64,000 nt of DNA from Streptomyces griseosporeus (GCF_014656055.1 NZ_BNBR01000007.1:124001-188000); one strand, 5' to 3'; positions 32,832 to 41,641 are shown, numbered from the stretch's first letter. Made by a program: numbers and translations. Notes: generated by a model not told the origin, from the letters alone.

Positions 32832-33814
32832 AGCGTGCTCCAGTCGTGATCGGGATAGCGGTGCACGGGCGCCGACACGTCGTCGAGCGCCCGGCAGATC
32901 TCGTCAGGAAGACTAAGCGCCTCCACTGACAACGCCGCCGTGAGCTGCTGCGCGTTGCGCGCGCCGACGATCGGCGCGGCCACCCCGGGCCGGTCCCGGA
33001 CCCAGGCGAGGGCCACCTGGAGCGGGGTCACCGCGAGCCCGTCCGCCGCGGTCGCCACCGCGTCGACGATGCGGCTCGCGGTGTCGTCGAGGTAGGGGGC
33101 GACGAACGGCGCGAGGTGCTCGGAGGCGCCGCGCGAGTCCGGCGGCAGCGCGTCGCCCCGGTACTTGCCGGTGAGCACCCCGCGGCCCAGCGGCGAGGAG
33201 GGCAGCAGCCCGATGCCCAGGTCCAGCGCGGCCGGCAGCACCTCGCGCTCCACGCCGCGCTGCAGCAGCGAGTACTCCATCTGCGTACTGGCCAGCCGCG
33301 TCCGCGCCCCCGGCGCCGCCAGCTGCCAGGTCGCCGCCTTGGCCAGCTGCCAGCCGCAGAAGTTGGACACGCCCGCGTACCGGGCCCGGCCGCTGCTGAC
33401 GGCCAGGTCGAGGGCCTGGAGGGTCTCCTCCAGCGGGGTCTCGGGGTCGTAGGCGTGCACGTGCCACAGGTCGACGTAGTCCGTGCCGAGCCGGGTGAGC
33501 GAGGCGTCCAGCGCGGCGAGCAGATGGCCGCGCGAGCCGTCGAAGCGGCGGTCGGGGTCGGGCACGCTGCCCGCCTTCGTGGAGATCACCAGATCCCGGC
33601 GGGGGACGAGCCCTTCGATGAGCCGCCCGAGCAGATATTCCGCCTCGCCGTCGCCGTACACGTCCGCGGTGTCGACGAGGGTCCCGCCCGCCTCCCAGAA
33701 CGTCTTCAGGAGGTCCGCGGCGTCGTGCTCGTCGGTGTCCCGGCCCCAGGTCAGGGTGCCGAGTCCGATGCGGGACACGCGCAGGCCGGTCCGGCCGAGA
33801 TGCCTCTGCTCCAT
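32828..33814 (-). CDS. Aldo/keto reductase
   Basis: A 328-residue NADPH-dependent (beta/alpha)8-barrel reductase. The catalytic tetrad can be read as Asp and Tyr in DTADVYGDGEAE, Lys in ISTKAG and His in WHVHAYD. C-terminal PIVGARNAQQL is the nucleotide-binding segment. It reduces aldehydes or ketones; substrate not known. The ATG at 33814 is chosen because upstream residues do not match the family. Its TGA overlaps the GTG start of the RecD2-like gene (GTGA), so the two are cotranslated although no functional link is obvious. Confidence 0.92.
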   Translation of the reverse strand: MEQRHLGRTGLRVSRIGLGTLTWGRDTDEHDAADLLKTFWEAGGTLVDTADVYGDGEAEYLLGRLIEGLVPRRDLVISTKAGSVPDPDRRFDGSRGHLLAALDASLTRLGTDYVDLWHVHAYDPETPLEETLQALDLAVSSGRARYAGVSNFCGWQLAKAATWQLAAPGARTRLASTQMEYSLLQRGVEREVLPAALDLGIGLLPSSPLGRGVLTGKYRGDALPPDSRGASEHLAPFVAPYLDDTASRIVDAVATAADGLAVTPLQVALAWVRDRPGVAAPIVGARNAQQLTAALSVEALSLPDEICRALDDVSAPVHRYPDHDWSTL

Positions 33815-33857
33815 GGACGCCGAGATTACTGGCCAGGGGTGGGCCGTGGGTTGCCTG

Positions 33858-33885
33858 TGGACAACCGATTTCCGCGCGCTAAGGT
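33858..33885 (+). promoter_or_regulatory. Candidate promoter of the LLM oxidoreductase gene
   Basis: TGGACA (33858-33863), a 16-nt spacer and TAAGGT (33880-33885) form a reasonable vegetative promoter 42 bp before the start codon. Confidence 0.4.
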
Positions 33886-33927
33886 CGGCCGCACACGGGA
33901 CATTACTCATCGGTAAGGGGATCGCGC

Positions 33928-34983
33928 ATGCAGCTCGGGATCAACCTCGGCTACTGGGGCGCCGGAATGGACGCGGACAACCTGGCCGTGGCCCAGGAGG
34001 CCGACCGGCTCGGGTACGCCGTCTGCTGGGCCGCCGAGGCCTACGGCTCCGACGCGCCCACGGTGCTCTCCTTCGTCGCCGCGCGCACCGAACGTATCGA
34101 CGTCGGCTCCGCGATCATGCAGATCCCGGCCCGCCAGCCCGCCATGACCGCGATGACGGCCGCGACCCTGGACTCCCTCTCCGGCGGCCGCTTCCGCCTC
34201 GGCCTCGGCGTCTCGGGGCCGCAGGTCTCCGAGGGCTGGTACGGCGTCAAGTTCGACAAGCCGCTGGCCCGCACGCGGGAGTACGTCGAGATCGTCCGCC
34301 GGGCGATGAGCCGGGAGCGGCTGACCTTCGAGGGCGAGCACTGGACGCTGCCGCTGCCCGGCGGCCCCGGCAAGCCGATCAAGCTGACCGTGCACCCGCA
34401 GCGCGAGCACATCCCGCTGTACATCGCCGCGATCGGCCCGAAGAACCTGGAGCAGACCGGTGAGATCGCCGACGGCGCCCTGCTGATCTTCCCCTCCGCC
34501 GAGCACCTGGAGGACACCGCCGTCAGCCACCTGCGCGCCGGGCGCGAGAAGGCCGGAAAGACCCTCGACGGGTTCGACGTCTGCCCGACCCTGCCCATCG
34601 CCGTCGGCGACGACAAGGACGTCACCCGGCTCGCCGACACCTTCCGCCCGTACACCGCGCTGTACGTCGGCGGCATGGGCAGCTTCAAGCAGAACTTCTA
34701 CAACCAGCTCGCCCGCCGCATGGGCTACGAGCAGGCCGCCGCCGAGATCCAGGAGAAGTACCTCTCCGGCGACAAGCAGGGCGCCGCCGCGGCCGTACCG
34801 CACGAGCTGATCGACCGGACCACCCTGCTCGGCTCGGTGGAGCGCATCGCCGACCGGATGAAGGCCTACGCGGCGGCCGGTGTCACCACCCTCACGCTGT
34901 CCCCGGCGGGCTTCACGCTGGACGAGCGGATCGCCTCGCTGCGCGCCGGCGTGGAGGCCATGGAGCGCGCCGGACTGGCGTAA
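33928..34983 (+). CDS. LLM class F420-dependent oxidoreductase
   Basis: A 351-residue luciferase-like monooxygenase-fold enzyme. MQLGINLGYWGAGMDADNL, GYAVCWAAEAYGSDA, IGSAIMQIPAR-like sequence at residues 58-70, and LDSLSGGRFRLGLGVSGPQV are typical of F420-dependent reductases of the MER/F420-glucose dehydrogenase type. Such enzymes reduce or oxidise small molecules using coenzyme F420. AAGGGGAT precedes the ATG. Substrate unknown; it is probably monocistronic, with a hairpin terminator following. Confidence 0.9.
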   Translation: MQLGINLGYWGAGMDADNLAVAQEADRLGYAVCWAAEAYGSDAPTVLSFVAARTERIDVGSAIMQIPARQPAMTAMTAATLDSLSGGRFRLGLGVSGPQVSEGWYGVKFDKPLARTREYVEIVRRAMSRERLTFEGEHWTLPLPGGPGKPIKLTVHPQREHIPLYIAAIGPKNLEQTGEIADGALLIFPSAEHLEDTAVSHLRAGREKAGKTLDGFDVCPTLPIAVGDDKDVTRLADTFRPYTALYVGGMGSFKQNFYNQLARRMGYEQAAAEIQEKYLSGDKQGAAAAVPHELIDRTTLLGSVERIADRMKAYAAAGVTTLTLSPAGFTLDERIASLRAGVEAMERAGLA

Positions 34984-35002
34984 CCGCGGAGGGATGTTCA
35001 GC

Positions 35003-35041
35003 GGCCGTGGTGGGGGCTCGGGGGTCTTCCCCGCCACGGCC
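35003..35041 (+). terminator. Probable terminator after the LLM gene
   Basis: GGCCGTGG (35003-35010) pairs with CCACGGCC (35034-35041), with an inner GGGG/CCCC pairing; it lies 20 bp after the stop codon. Confidence 0.55.
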
Positions 35042-35165
35042 GTCACCGGGAACAACGCGCCGGACCGCCCGCGGTTACGCCTCTTCCACGACCCCGGCCC
35101 TCCTCCGTTCGGCGGAGTCGTCCGACAGAGCTGTTGCGGCGTCCCTCATGCGGCATTTGACTCGT

Positions 35166-35187
35166 TCTCTGCGGAACCCTGCAGAGA
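35166..35187 (+). promoter_or_regulatory. Hairpin next to the ribosome site of the ferritin-like gene
   Basis: TCTCTGC (35166-35172) pairs perfectly with GCAGAGA (35181-35187). The 3' arm includes the start of the AGAGGTG ribosome site, so pairing could restrain translation. Confidence 0.4.
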
Positions 35188-35197
35188 GGTGCGCACG

Positions 35198-35986
35198 ATG
35201 CTTTCGGCCAAGAGTCTGTTCCAGGAGATCCTCGACCACGACGAATCCTTCGCCCTGTTCTGCTCCATCGCCGCCAGCGGGGAGGCACAGGGCGGCTGGG
35301 AGAACGCCCGGATCGCCGCCCTCGTCCCCGACAGCGAACGGGCCCTGGCCCCCAAGATCGCCCGGCACGGCGCCGACGAGGACAAGCACGGCCGCATCTT
35401 CAACGCCCTGCTGAAGCGGCGCGGCCTCGACCCCGTGCCGGTGCCGCCGGAGACCGACTACACGATGCTCCTGGAACGGCACGGCATCGGCCTCGCGCAC
35501 GAACAGCTCAAGGGCGAGACACCGCTGAGCGTGGCCGACATCGTCACCTACCTCGCGCACAGCCGCGTCACCGAACAGCGCGCCTCCGAACAGATGCGGC
35601 TGCTGCGCAGGTACTTCGCCGACCACCCGGACATCGGCCGCGCGGTGAAGCAGATCTCGAACGACGAGGACAACCACCTCGCCTACTGCCACGAGGAGCT
35701 GCTGCGCCTCGCCCGCGCCGGCCACGGCCGCACCATCCAGCGCACCCTGCGCGAATGCGCCCTCACCGAGATCCGCGTCCACCGGGACGTCAGCCTCGCC
35801 GTCATGGCCCGCATGGGCCGCATCCTGCACTGGTCCAAGGCCAGGTCGGCGGTACTGGCCGCGGGGATCCACGCCCAGTACGCCTGGGAGCGCCTCGCGG
35901 GCTGGCGGCGCATGGTCACCCTGGCGATGCCCGAACGCCGCGACCCGCTCGGCGGACCCGCCCCCGCGCACGCCGAGTTCGCCTGA
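35198..35986 (+). CDS. Ferritin-like domain protein
   Basis: A 262-residue helical protein with two pairs of metal-binding motifs, GADEDKHGR and NDEDNHLAY, plus Glu residues in the intervening helices, as in ferritin-like or rubrerythrin-like di-iron proteins. No ferroxidase or desaturase subgroup can be chosen with confidence. It could oxidise or store iron or act on a hydrocarbon substrate. The ATG at 35198 has AGAGGTG seven bases upstream; a GTG at 35189 overlaps that site. It converges on corA with 9 bp between the stops. Confidence 0.82.
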   Translation: MLSAKSLFQEILDHDESFALFCSIAASGEAQGGWENARIAALVPDSERALAPKIARHGADEDKHGRIFNALLKRRGLDPVPVPPETDYTMLLERHGIGLAHEQLKGETPLSVADIVTYLAHSRVTEQRASEQMRLLRRYFADHPDIGRAVKQISNDEDNHLAYCHEELLRLARAGHGRTIQRTLRECALTEIRVHRDVSLAVMARMGRILHWSKARSAVLAAGIHAQYAWERLAGWRRMVTLAMPERRDPLGGPAPAHAEFA

Positions 35987-35995
35987 CCGGCCCGC

Positions 35996-37003
35996 TCACA
36001 TCCAGCCCCGCCGCTTGAACAGGCGGTACAGCAGCACCTCCAGGGCCGCCATCACCACGATCACCACCGGGTACGACCACACCCAGTGCAGCTCCGGCAT
36101 GTGGTCGAAGTTCATGCCGTAGATCCCCGCGATCATCGTGGGGATCGCCGCCATGGCCGCCCACGCCGAGATCTTCCGCATGTCGTCGTTCTGCCGGACG
36201 CTCATCTGCGCCAGATGCGCCGACAGGATGTCCGACACCAGCCGGTCCAGGCCGTCCACCGACTCGTTGACGCGCGTGAGGTGGTCGTGCACGTCCCGGA
36301 AGAAGGGCCGCGCCTTGTCGTTCACGTACGGCACCGGAGCGCCGTAGGTGCCGCCGAACGGGCCGGTGCCCGCCAGCCGGTGCAGCGGCAGCGCCAGCGG
36401 GCCCGTCGCCCGCCGGAACTCCAGGATCTGCCGTTTGAAGGTGTAGATCCGCGACGCGGTGTGCCGCGAGCCGCCGCCGTCCGGCGAGAACACCTCCGCC
36501 TCCAGCTCCTCCAGGTCGGTCTGCAGCTCGGTCGCCACCTCCACGTAGTGGTCGACGACCGTGTCGCAGATCGCGTACACCACCGCCGTCGGCCCCTTGC
36601 CGAGCATCTCCGGCTCCCGCTCCAGACGCCGCCGTACGGCGCTCAGCGGCGAGCCCACGCCGTGCCGGACCGTCACCACGAAGCCGTCGCCGAGGAAGAC
36701 CATCACCTCGCCCGTGGAGACGGCGTCGCTCTCCGGGTTGTACACGACCGGTTTCAGCACCAGGAACAGCGAGTCGTCGTACACCTCCAGCTTGGGCCGC
36801 TGGTGCGCCTTCAGGGCGTCCTCCACGGCCAGCGGGTGCAGCGCGAACTCCTGGGTGACCTTCGCGAACTCCTTTTCGGTGGGCTCGTGCAGCCCGATCC
36901 ACACGAAGCCGCCGGCGGCCCGTGCCTCGTCCAGGGCGTCGGAGAAGTCCTGCGGACCGTCCGTCCGGTGCCCGTCACGGTAGATGGCGCAGTCGACGAT
37001 CAC
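35996..37003 (-). CDS. corA: CorA-type magnesium and cobalt transporter
   Basis: A 335-residue CorA family channel. The long cytoplasmic N-terminal domain (FVWIGLHEPTEKEF, then EDALKAHQRPKLEVYDDSLF) is followed by two C-terminal membrane helices. The selectivity signature GMN is present as IYGMNFDHMPEL between the helices, and a basic tail (FKRRGWM) ends the protein. It conducts Mg2+ (also Co2+ or Ni2+) inwards as a pentamer. The start is GTG at 37003 with GGAGGAC upstream. It is divergent from the phosphatase gene with 62 bp between them. Confidence 0.95.
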   Translation of the reverse strand: MIVDCAIYRDGHRTDGPQDFSDALDEARAAGGFVWIGLHEPTEKEFAKVTQEFALHPLAVEDALKAHQRPKLEVYDDSLFLVLKPVVYNPESDAVSTGEVMVFLGDGFVVTVRHGVGSPLSAVRRRLEREPEMLGKGPTAVVYAICDTVVDHYVEVATELQTDLEELEAEVFSPDGGGSRHTASRIYTFKRQILEFRRATGPLALPLHRLAGTGPFGGTYGAPVPYVNDKARPFFRDVHDHLTRVNESVDGLDRLVSDILSAHLAQMSVRQNDDMRKISAWAAMAAIPTMIAGIYGMNFDHMPELHWVWSYPVVIVVMAALEVLLYRLFKRRGWM

Positions 37004-37052
37004 GAGGCGAATTGTCCTCCGTCCCGCGCCGCACGGCCCCTGTCCGTGCGCC

Positions 37053-37058
37053 TACGCT
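37053..37058 (+). promoter_or_regulatory. -10 box of a leaderless transcript
   Basis: TACGCT ends seven bases before the ATG at 37066, and there is no ribosome site. The same TACGCT arrangement precedes mshC. Confidence 0.5.
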
Positions 37059-37065
37059 GGGCCGC

Positions 37066-37752
37066 ATGCCCACGCTGATCCTCGTCCGGCACGGACGCTC
37101 CACCGCCAACACCGAGGGACTGCTCGCCGGGTGGACGCCCGGCGTCGCCCTCGACGAGCGCGGCGCCGCGCAGGCCGCCGCCCTGCCCGGCCGGCTCGAC
37201 GGACTGCCGCTCGCCGAGGTCGTCACCAGCCCGCTCCAGCGCTGCCAGGAGACGGTCCGGCCCCTCCTGGACGCCCGGCCCGGCCTCGGCGCCCACACCG
37301 ACGAGCGGATCGGGGAGTGCCACTACGGCGACTGGTCCGGCCGCAAGCTCGCCGAACTGAAGGACGAGCCGCTGATGGAGGTCGTGCAGGCCCACCCGTC
37401 CGCCGCCGCCTTCCCCGGCGGCGAGTCCATGCGGGCCATGCAGACCCGCGCCGCCGAGGCGGTCAGGGAGTGGAACGCGCGCGTGGAGCGCGACCACGGC
37501 CCCGACGCCGTCTATCTCATGTGCTCGCACGGCGACATCATCAAGTCGCTCGTCGCGGACGCCCTCGGACTTCATCTCGACCTCTTCCAGCGGATCTCCG
37601 TCGAACCCTGTTCCATCACCGTGATCCGCTACACCCGGCTGCGGCCGTTCCTGCTGCGCCTCGGGGACACCGGCGACTTCGCCGCCCTCGTCCCGCGTGA
37701 GGAGCCGCCGGCCGGGGACGCGACGGTCGGAGGCGACGCGGGCGCACCGTGA
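37066..37752 (+). CDS. Histidine phosphatase (phosphoglycerate mutase-like) family protein
   Basis: A 228-residue histidine phosphatase. The catalytic LVRHGRSTANTEG is at residues 6-18, the second Arg is in SPLQRCQET, and the distal catalytic His is in CSHGDIIKSLVAD. Fructose-2,6-bisphosphatase-like and acid phosphatase activities occur in the family; the substrate is unknown. It begins a run of rightward genes (phosphatase, DUF3090, SCO1664-family, mshC) that I recall as conserved around mshC in mycobacteria (Rv2135c-Rv2130c). The gene appears leaderless. Confidence 0.9.
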   Translation: MPTLILVRHGRSTANTEGLLAGWTPGVALDERGAAQAAALPGRLDGLPLAEVVTSPLQRCQETVRPLLDARPGLGAHTDERIGECHYGDWSGRKLAELKDEPLMEVVQAHPSAAAFPGGESMRAMQTRAAEAVREWNARVERDHGPDAVYLMCSHGDIIKSLVADALGLHLDLFQRISVEPCSITVIRYTRLRPFLLRLGDTGDFAALVPREEPPAGDATVGGDAGAP

Positions 37753-37854
37753 TCGTCGGCCGCAGTAGGGTGAAGCGGTTCACACATATGCGTTCCCTGC
37801 GCGTATGCACAGATCCGAACGATCCATTCCGAACGAATCCCATGGAGACAGGAC

Positions 37855-38445
37855 GTGTCCCGTCAGGTGTTCCTCTACGACCCGCCGGACCGCTTCGTGG
37901 CCGGCACGGTCGGACTGCCCGGGCGCCGTACGTTCTTCCTCCAGGCCTCCGCCGGCTCCCGGGTGACCAGCGTGGCCCTGGAGAAGACCCAGGTCGCCGC
38001 GCTCGCCGAGCGCATGGACGAGCTGCTGGACGAGGTCGTACGCCGTAGCGGCGGAAGCGCCGCGGTGCCCGCCATGGCCCCCACGGAGGTCGCCGACACC
38101 GCGCCCCTCGACACCCCCATCGAGGAGGAGTTCCGGGTCGGCACCATGGCGCTGGCCTGGGACGGCGAGGAGCAGCGCATGATCGTCGAGGCCCAGGCCC
38201 TCGTCGAGCTCGACGCCGAGTCCGAGGAGGACCTGGCCGAGGCGGAGGAACGGCTTCTCCAGGACGAGGAGAACGGGCCCCCGATGCTGCGGGTCCGGCT
38301 CACCGGCGCGCAGGCCAGAGCCTTCGCCAAGCGAGCCCTCGACGTCGTCAACGCCGGCCGGCCGCCCTGCCCGCTGTGCAGCCTGCCGCTCGATCCGGAA
38401 GGACATGTATGTCCGCGCCAGAACGGATACCGCCGCGGAGCGTGA
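37855..38445 (+). CDS. DUF3090 domain-containing protein
   Basis: A 196-residue actinobacterial protein of the DUF3090 family. It starts SRQVFLYDPPDRFVAGTVG and has a conserved FFLQASAG and EFRVGTMALAWDG, with a C-terminal zinc-binding-like CPLCSLPLDPEGHVCPRQNG. No activity is known. The GTG start at 37855 follows GGAGACAGG. The downstream SCO1664-family gene overlaps it by 37 bp, indicating translational coupling and a shared task. Confidence 0.93.
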   Translation: MSRQVFLYDPPDRFVAGTVGLPGRRTFFLQASAGSRVTSVALEKTQVAALAERMDELLDEVVRRSGGSAAVPAMAPTEVADTAPLDTPIEEEFRVGTMALAWDGEEQRMIVEAQALVELDAESEEDLAEAEERLLQDEENGPPMLRVRLTGAQARAFAKRALDVVNAGRPPCPLCSLPLDPEGHVCPRQNGYRRGA

Positions 38446-39227
38446 CCACCGCCGACCTGCTCGCCCACGGCGAGCTGACGGTCCGGGGCCGCATCCGCGA
38501 GGCCTCCAACGCGGCACTGTTCTGCACGGTCGCGTACGAAGGGCAGGAGGCGTCCTGCGTGTACAAGCCGGTCGCCGGGGAGCGCCCGCTGTGGGACTTC
38601 CCCGACGGCACCCTCGCCGGACGCGAGGTCGCCGCCTACGAGGTCTCCGAGGCCACCGGCTGGCAGCTGGTCCCGCCGACGGTGCTGCGGGACGGGCCCT
38701 ACGGCGAGGGCATGTGCCAGCTGTGGATCGACGTCGTCCCCGGCGCCGAACTGCTCGCCCTGGTGGACGACGAGGAGCCCGGACCGGGCTGGAAGGCGAT
38801 CGGGCTCGCCGAGGTCGGCGAGGGGCGCACGGCGCTGCTGGTGCACGCCGACGACGAGCGGCTGCGACGGCTCGCCGTGCTCGACGCGGTGATCAACAAC
38901 GCCGACCGCAAGGGCGGCCATCTGCTGCCCGCCGAGGGCGGCCGCCTCTACGGCATCGACCACGGGGTCACCTTCAACGTCGACGACAAGCTGCGCACGC
39001 TGCTGTGGGGCTGGGCGGGGGAGCCCCTCACGGACGAGGCCGTGCGGGTGCTCCGGACGCTCAAGGAGACGTTGGAGGACGGCGGCGCGCTGGCCGGCCG
39101 GCTCGCCGGGCTGATCACCCCGGCCGAGATCGACGCCACGCGCGCGCGTGTCGACGCGCTGCTCGCCTCCGGCAGGCACCCGGAGCCCGGCGGGGAGTGG
39201 CCGGCGATTCCCTGGCCACCCGTGTAG
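38409..39227 (+). CDS. SCO1664 family kinase-like protein
   Basis: A 272-residue protein of the family named after S. coelicolor SCO1664, which has a PI3/PI4-kinase-like fold. Motifs are VYKPVAGERPLWDFPDGTL (ATP-contact region), then a catalytic-loop-like AVINNADRKGGHLL and a metal-binding-like GIDHGVTFNVDD. It may phosphorylate a small molecule or protein; unproven. The ATG at 38409 has GGAAGGAC upstream and overlaps the end of the DUF3090 gene. mshC follows after 113 bp with its own promoter. Confidence 0.9.
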   Translation: MSAPERIPPRSVTTADLLAHGELTVRGRIREASNAALFCTVAYEGQEASCVYKPVAGERPLWDFPDGTLAGREVAAYEVSEATGWQLVPPTVLRDGPYGEGMCQLWIDVVPGAELLALVDDEEPGPGWKAIGLAEVGEGRTALLVHADDERLRRLAVLDAVINNADRKGGHLLPAEGGRLYGIDHGVTFNVDDKLRTLLWGWAGEPLTDEAVRVLRTLKETLEDGGALAGRLAGLITPAEIDATRARVDALLASGRHPEPGGEWPAIPWPPV

Positions 39228-39328
39228 CGGCCCCCGAAGCGGACGCATGCATGCCGGCCGGGAACGCGCAAGAACGCCTTCCCGGCCATCCGGCCCGCAC
39301 CGGTTCGTGCCAGGAACATCAGGCCGGT

Positions 39329-39334
39329 TACGCT
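39329..39334 (+). promoter_or_regulatory. -10 box of leaderless mshC
   Basis: TACGCT lies six bases before the ATG at 39341; no ribosome site is present. This supports the start choice and a leaderless mRNA. Confidence 0.5.
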
Positions 39335-39340
39335 CATGAC

Positions 39341-40570
39341 ATGCATGCCTGGCCCGCTTCCGAGGTCCCCGCCCTGCCTGGTCAGGGCCGCGACCTGAGG
39401 ATTCACGACACCGCGACCGGCACTCTGGTCACCCTCAGCCCCGGTCCCGTCGCCCGTCTCTACGTCTGCGGCATCACCCCCTACGACGCCACCCACATGG
39501 GACACGCGGCGACCTACAACGCGTTCGACCTCGTGCAGCGCGTGTGGCTCGACACCAAGCGGCAGGTTCACTACGTCCAGAACGTCACCGACATCGACGA
39601 TCCGCTGCTGGAGCGGGCGCAGCGCGACGACGTCGACTGGACCGCCCTCGCCGAGAAGGAGACCGCCCTCTTCCGCGAGGACATGACCGCGCTGCGGATG
39701 CTCCCGCCGCGGCAGTACATCGGCGCCGTCGAGGCCATACCCGGGATCGTCCCGCTCGTCGAACGCCTGCGTGACCTCGGTGCCGCCTACGAGCTGGAGG
39801 GCGACATCTACTTCTCCGTCGAGGCGGACCCGCACTTCGGCAAGGTCTCGAACCTGGACGCCGCCGCCATGCGGCTGCTGTCCGCCGAGCGCGGCGGCGA
39901 CCCCGACCGCCCCGGCAAGAAGAACCCGCTCGACCCGATGCTGTGGATGGCCGCCCGGCCCGGCGAGCCCAGCTGGGACGGTGCCTCGCTCGGCCGCGGC
40001 CGGCCCGGCTGGCACATCGAGTGCGTCGCCATCGCCCTGGACCACCTCGGCATGGGCTTCGACGTGCAGGGCGGCGGCTCCGACCTCGCCTTCCCGCACC
40101 ACGAGATGGGTGCCTCGCACGCCCAGGTGCTGACCGGCGAGTTCCCCATGGCCAAGGCCTACGTCCACGCCGGCATGGTCGCCCTGCACGGCGAGAAGAT
40201 GTCCAAGTCCAAGGGCAACCTCGTCTTCGTCTCGCAGCTGCGCCGCGACGGCGTCGACCCCGCCGCCATCCGGCTCTCCCTGCTCGCCCACCACTACCGC
40301 TCCGACTGGGAGTGGACCGACCAGGTGCTCCAGGACGCCCTGGACCGGGTCGACCGCTGGCGCGCCGCGGTGTCCCGGCCCGACGGCCCGCCCGCCGACG
40401 CGCTCGTCGAGGAGATCCGCGACGCCCTCGCGAACGACCTGGACGCCCCGGCCGCCCTCGCCGCCGTCGACCGCTGGGTCGCGCTCCAGCAGGAGCAGGG
40501 CGGCACGGACACCGGCGCCCCCGGTGTCGTCTCGCGTGCCGTGGACGCGCTGCTCGGCGTCGCGCTGTAG
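39341..40570 (+). CDS. mshC: Mycothiol ligase MshC (cysteine:GlcN-Ins ligase)
   Basis: Joins cysteine to glucosaminyl-inositol using ATP, the penultimate step of mycothiol synthesis. At 409 residues it has the usual MshC length. It is related to cysteinyl-tRNA synthetase: THMGH (residues 51-55) is the HIGH motif and KMSKS (286-290) the second ATP motif; YVCGITPYDATHMGHA includes the zinc/cysteine-binding Cys. HIECVAIALDHLG and GGGSDLAFPHHEMG are also conserved. It lacks the tRNA-binding C-terminal domain of true CysS, which separates it from that enzyme. The gene is probably leaderless. Mycothiol is the main redox thiol of Streptomyces. Confidence 0.97.
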   Translation: MHAWPASEVPALPGQGRDLRIHDTATGTLVTLSPGPVARLYVCGITPYDATHMGHAATYNAFDLVQRVWLDTKRQVHYVQNVTDIDDPLLERAQRDDVDWTALAEKETALFREDMTALRMLPPRQYIGAVEAIPGIVPLVERLRDLGAAYELEGDIYFSVEADPHFGKVSNLDAAAMRLLSAERGGDPDRPGKKNPLDPMLWMAARPGEPSWDGASLGRGRPGWHIECVAIALDHLGMGFDVQGGGSDLAFPHHEMGASHAQVLTGEFPMAKAYVHAGMVALHGEKMSKSKGNLVFVSQLRRDGVDPAAIRLSLLAHHYRSDWEWTDQVLQDALDRVDRWRAAVSRPDGPPADALVEEIRDALANDLDAPAALAAVDRWVALQQEQGGTDTGAPGVVSRAVDALLGVAL

Positions 40571-40610
40571 GCAGCCGGCAGCCGGCAGCCGGCCGCGGGC
40601 CCGCGGACGT

Positions 40611-40657
40611 GAAAGGGGCGCTCCCCTCCGGTGGTTCCGGAAGGGAGCGCCCCTTTT
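40611..40657. terminator. Bidirectional terminator between mshC and the PAC2 gene
   Basis: A long stem (AAAGGGGCGCTCCC with GGGAGCGCCCCTTTT) around a 17-nt loop ends in TTTT on the plus strand and AAA on the other side, so it can work both ways. Confidence 0.85.
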
Positions 40658-40675
40658 CGCGCTCTGCTCTCCTGC

Positions 40676-41641
40676 TCAGTCCTCCGAGGTGTCCCCGTCG
40701 TCGGCCCCCGGCTTCGGGGGCTTCGGCGGCCGCGTCCGCTCCCCGGAACCTCGCGGGAACGGCGACCCGTCGGCGTCCGTGGCGCCGCCCGCCGTACCGC
40801 CGCCGTCCCGGCGCCGCAGATACCGCTCGAACTCCCGGGCGATCGCCTCACCCGACGCCTCCGGCAGCTCCGCGGTGTCCCGGGCCTCCTCCAGCGTCTG
40901 GACGTACTCGGCGACCTCGCTGTCCTCCGCGGCCAGCTGGTCCACCCCGACCTGCCAGGCGCGCGCGTCCTCGGGCAGCTCGCCCAGCGGGATGCGGACG
41001 TCGATCAGGTCCTCCAGCCGGTTCAGCAGCGCCAGCGTCGCCTTCGGGTTCGGCGGCTGCGACACGTAGTGCGGGACGGCCGCCCACAGCGACACCGCCG
41101 GGACCCCCGCGTGCGTGCACGCCTCCTGCAGGACGCCGACGATGCCCGTGGGGCCCTCGTACTTGGTCTCCTCCAGGTCCATGCGGCGGGCGAGGTCCGG
41201 GTCGGACGTGGTCCCGCTGATCGGGACCGGACGCGTGTGCGGGGTGTCGCCGAGCAGGGCGCCCAGGATGACCACCAGCTCCACGCCCAGCTCGTGCGCG
41301 AAGCCCAGCAGCTCGTTGCAGAACGAGCGCCAGCGCATGGACGGTTCGATACCGCGCACCAGCACCAGATCGCGCGGCTTGTCCCCGCCGATGCGCACCA
41401 CCGACAGTCTCGTCGTCGGCCAGGTGATCTTGCGCACGCCGCCGTCCATGAACACCGTGGGGCGGTTCACCTGGAAGTCGTAGTAGTCCTCGGCGTCCAG
41501 CGCCGCGAACACCTCGCCCTTCCACTCACGTTCCAGATGCGCGACCGCGGTGGAGGCGGCGTCGCCGGCATCGTTCCAGCCCTCGAACGCGGCCACCATG
41601 ACCGGGTCGATCAGCTCGGGAACCCCCTCGAGCTCGATCAC
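40676..41641 (-). CDS. PAC2 family protein
   Basis: A 321-residue protein of the PAC2 (proteasome assembly chaperone 2-like) superfamily. It has the N-terminal DPVMVAAFEGWNDAGDAASTA, the central GALLGDTPHTRPVPISGT and GVLQEACTHAGVPAVSLWAA motifs. In archaea and eukaryotes the family assists proteasome assembly; actinobacteria also have proteasomes, but its role here is not established. The GTG start at 41641 has GGAGG; a TAAGGT -10-like box lies at 41681-41686 on the minus strand. The C-terminus is disordered and Pro/Arg-rich. Confidence 0.9.
   Translation of the reverse strand: MIELEGVPELIDPVMVAAFEGWNDAGDAASTAVAHLEREWKGEVFAALDAEDYYDFQVNRPTVFMDGGVRKITWPTTRLSVVRIGGDKPRDLVLVRGIEPSMRWRSFCNELLGFAHELGVELVVILGALLGDTPHTRPVPISGTTSDPDLARRMDLEETKYEGPTGIVGVLQEACTHAGVPAVSLWAAVPHYVSQPPNPKATLALLNRLEDLIDVRIPLGELPEDARAWQVGVDQLAAEDSEVAEYVQTLEEARDTAELPEASGEAIAREFERYLRRRDGGGTAGGATDADGSPFPRGSGERTRPPKPPKPGADDGDTSED

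Noticed and set aside
39341..40570. Cysteinyl-tRNA synthetase
   Set aside because: Length (409 aa), sequence around HMGH and lack of the C-terminal tRNA-binding domain fit MshC instead.
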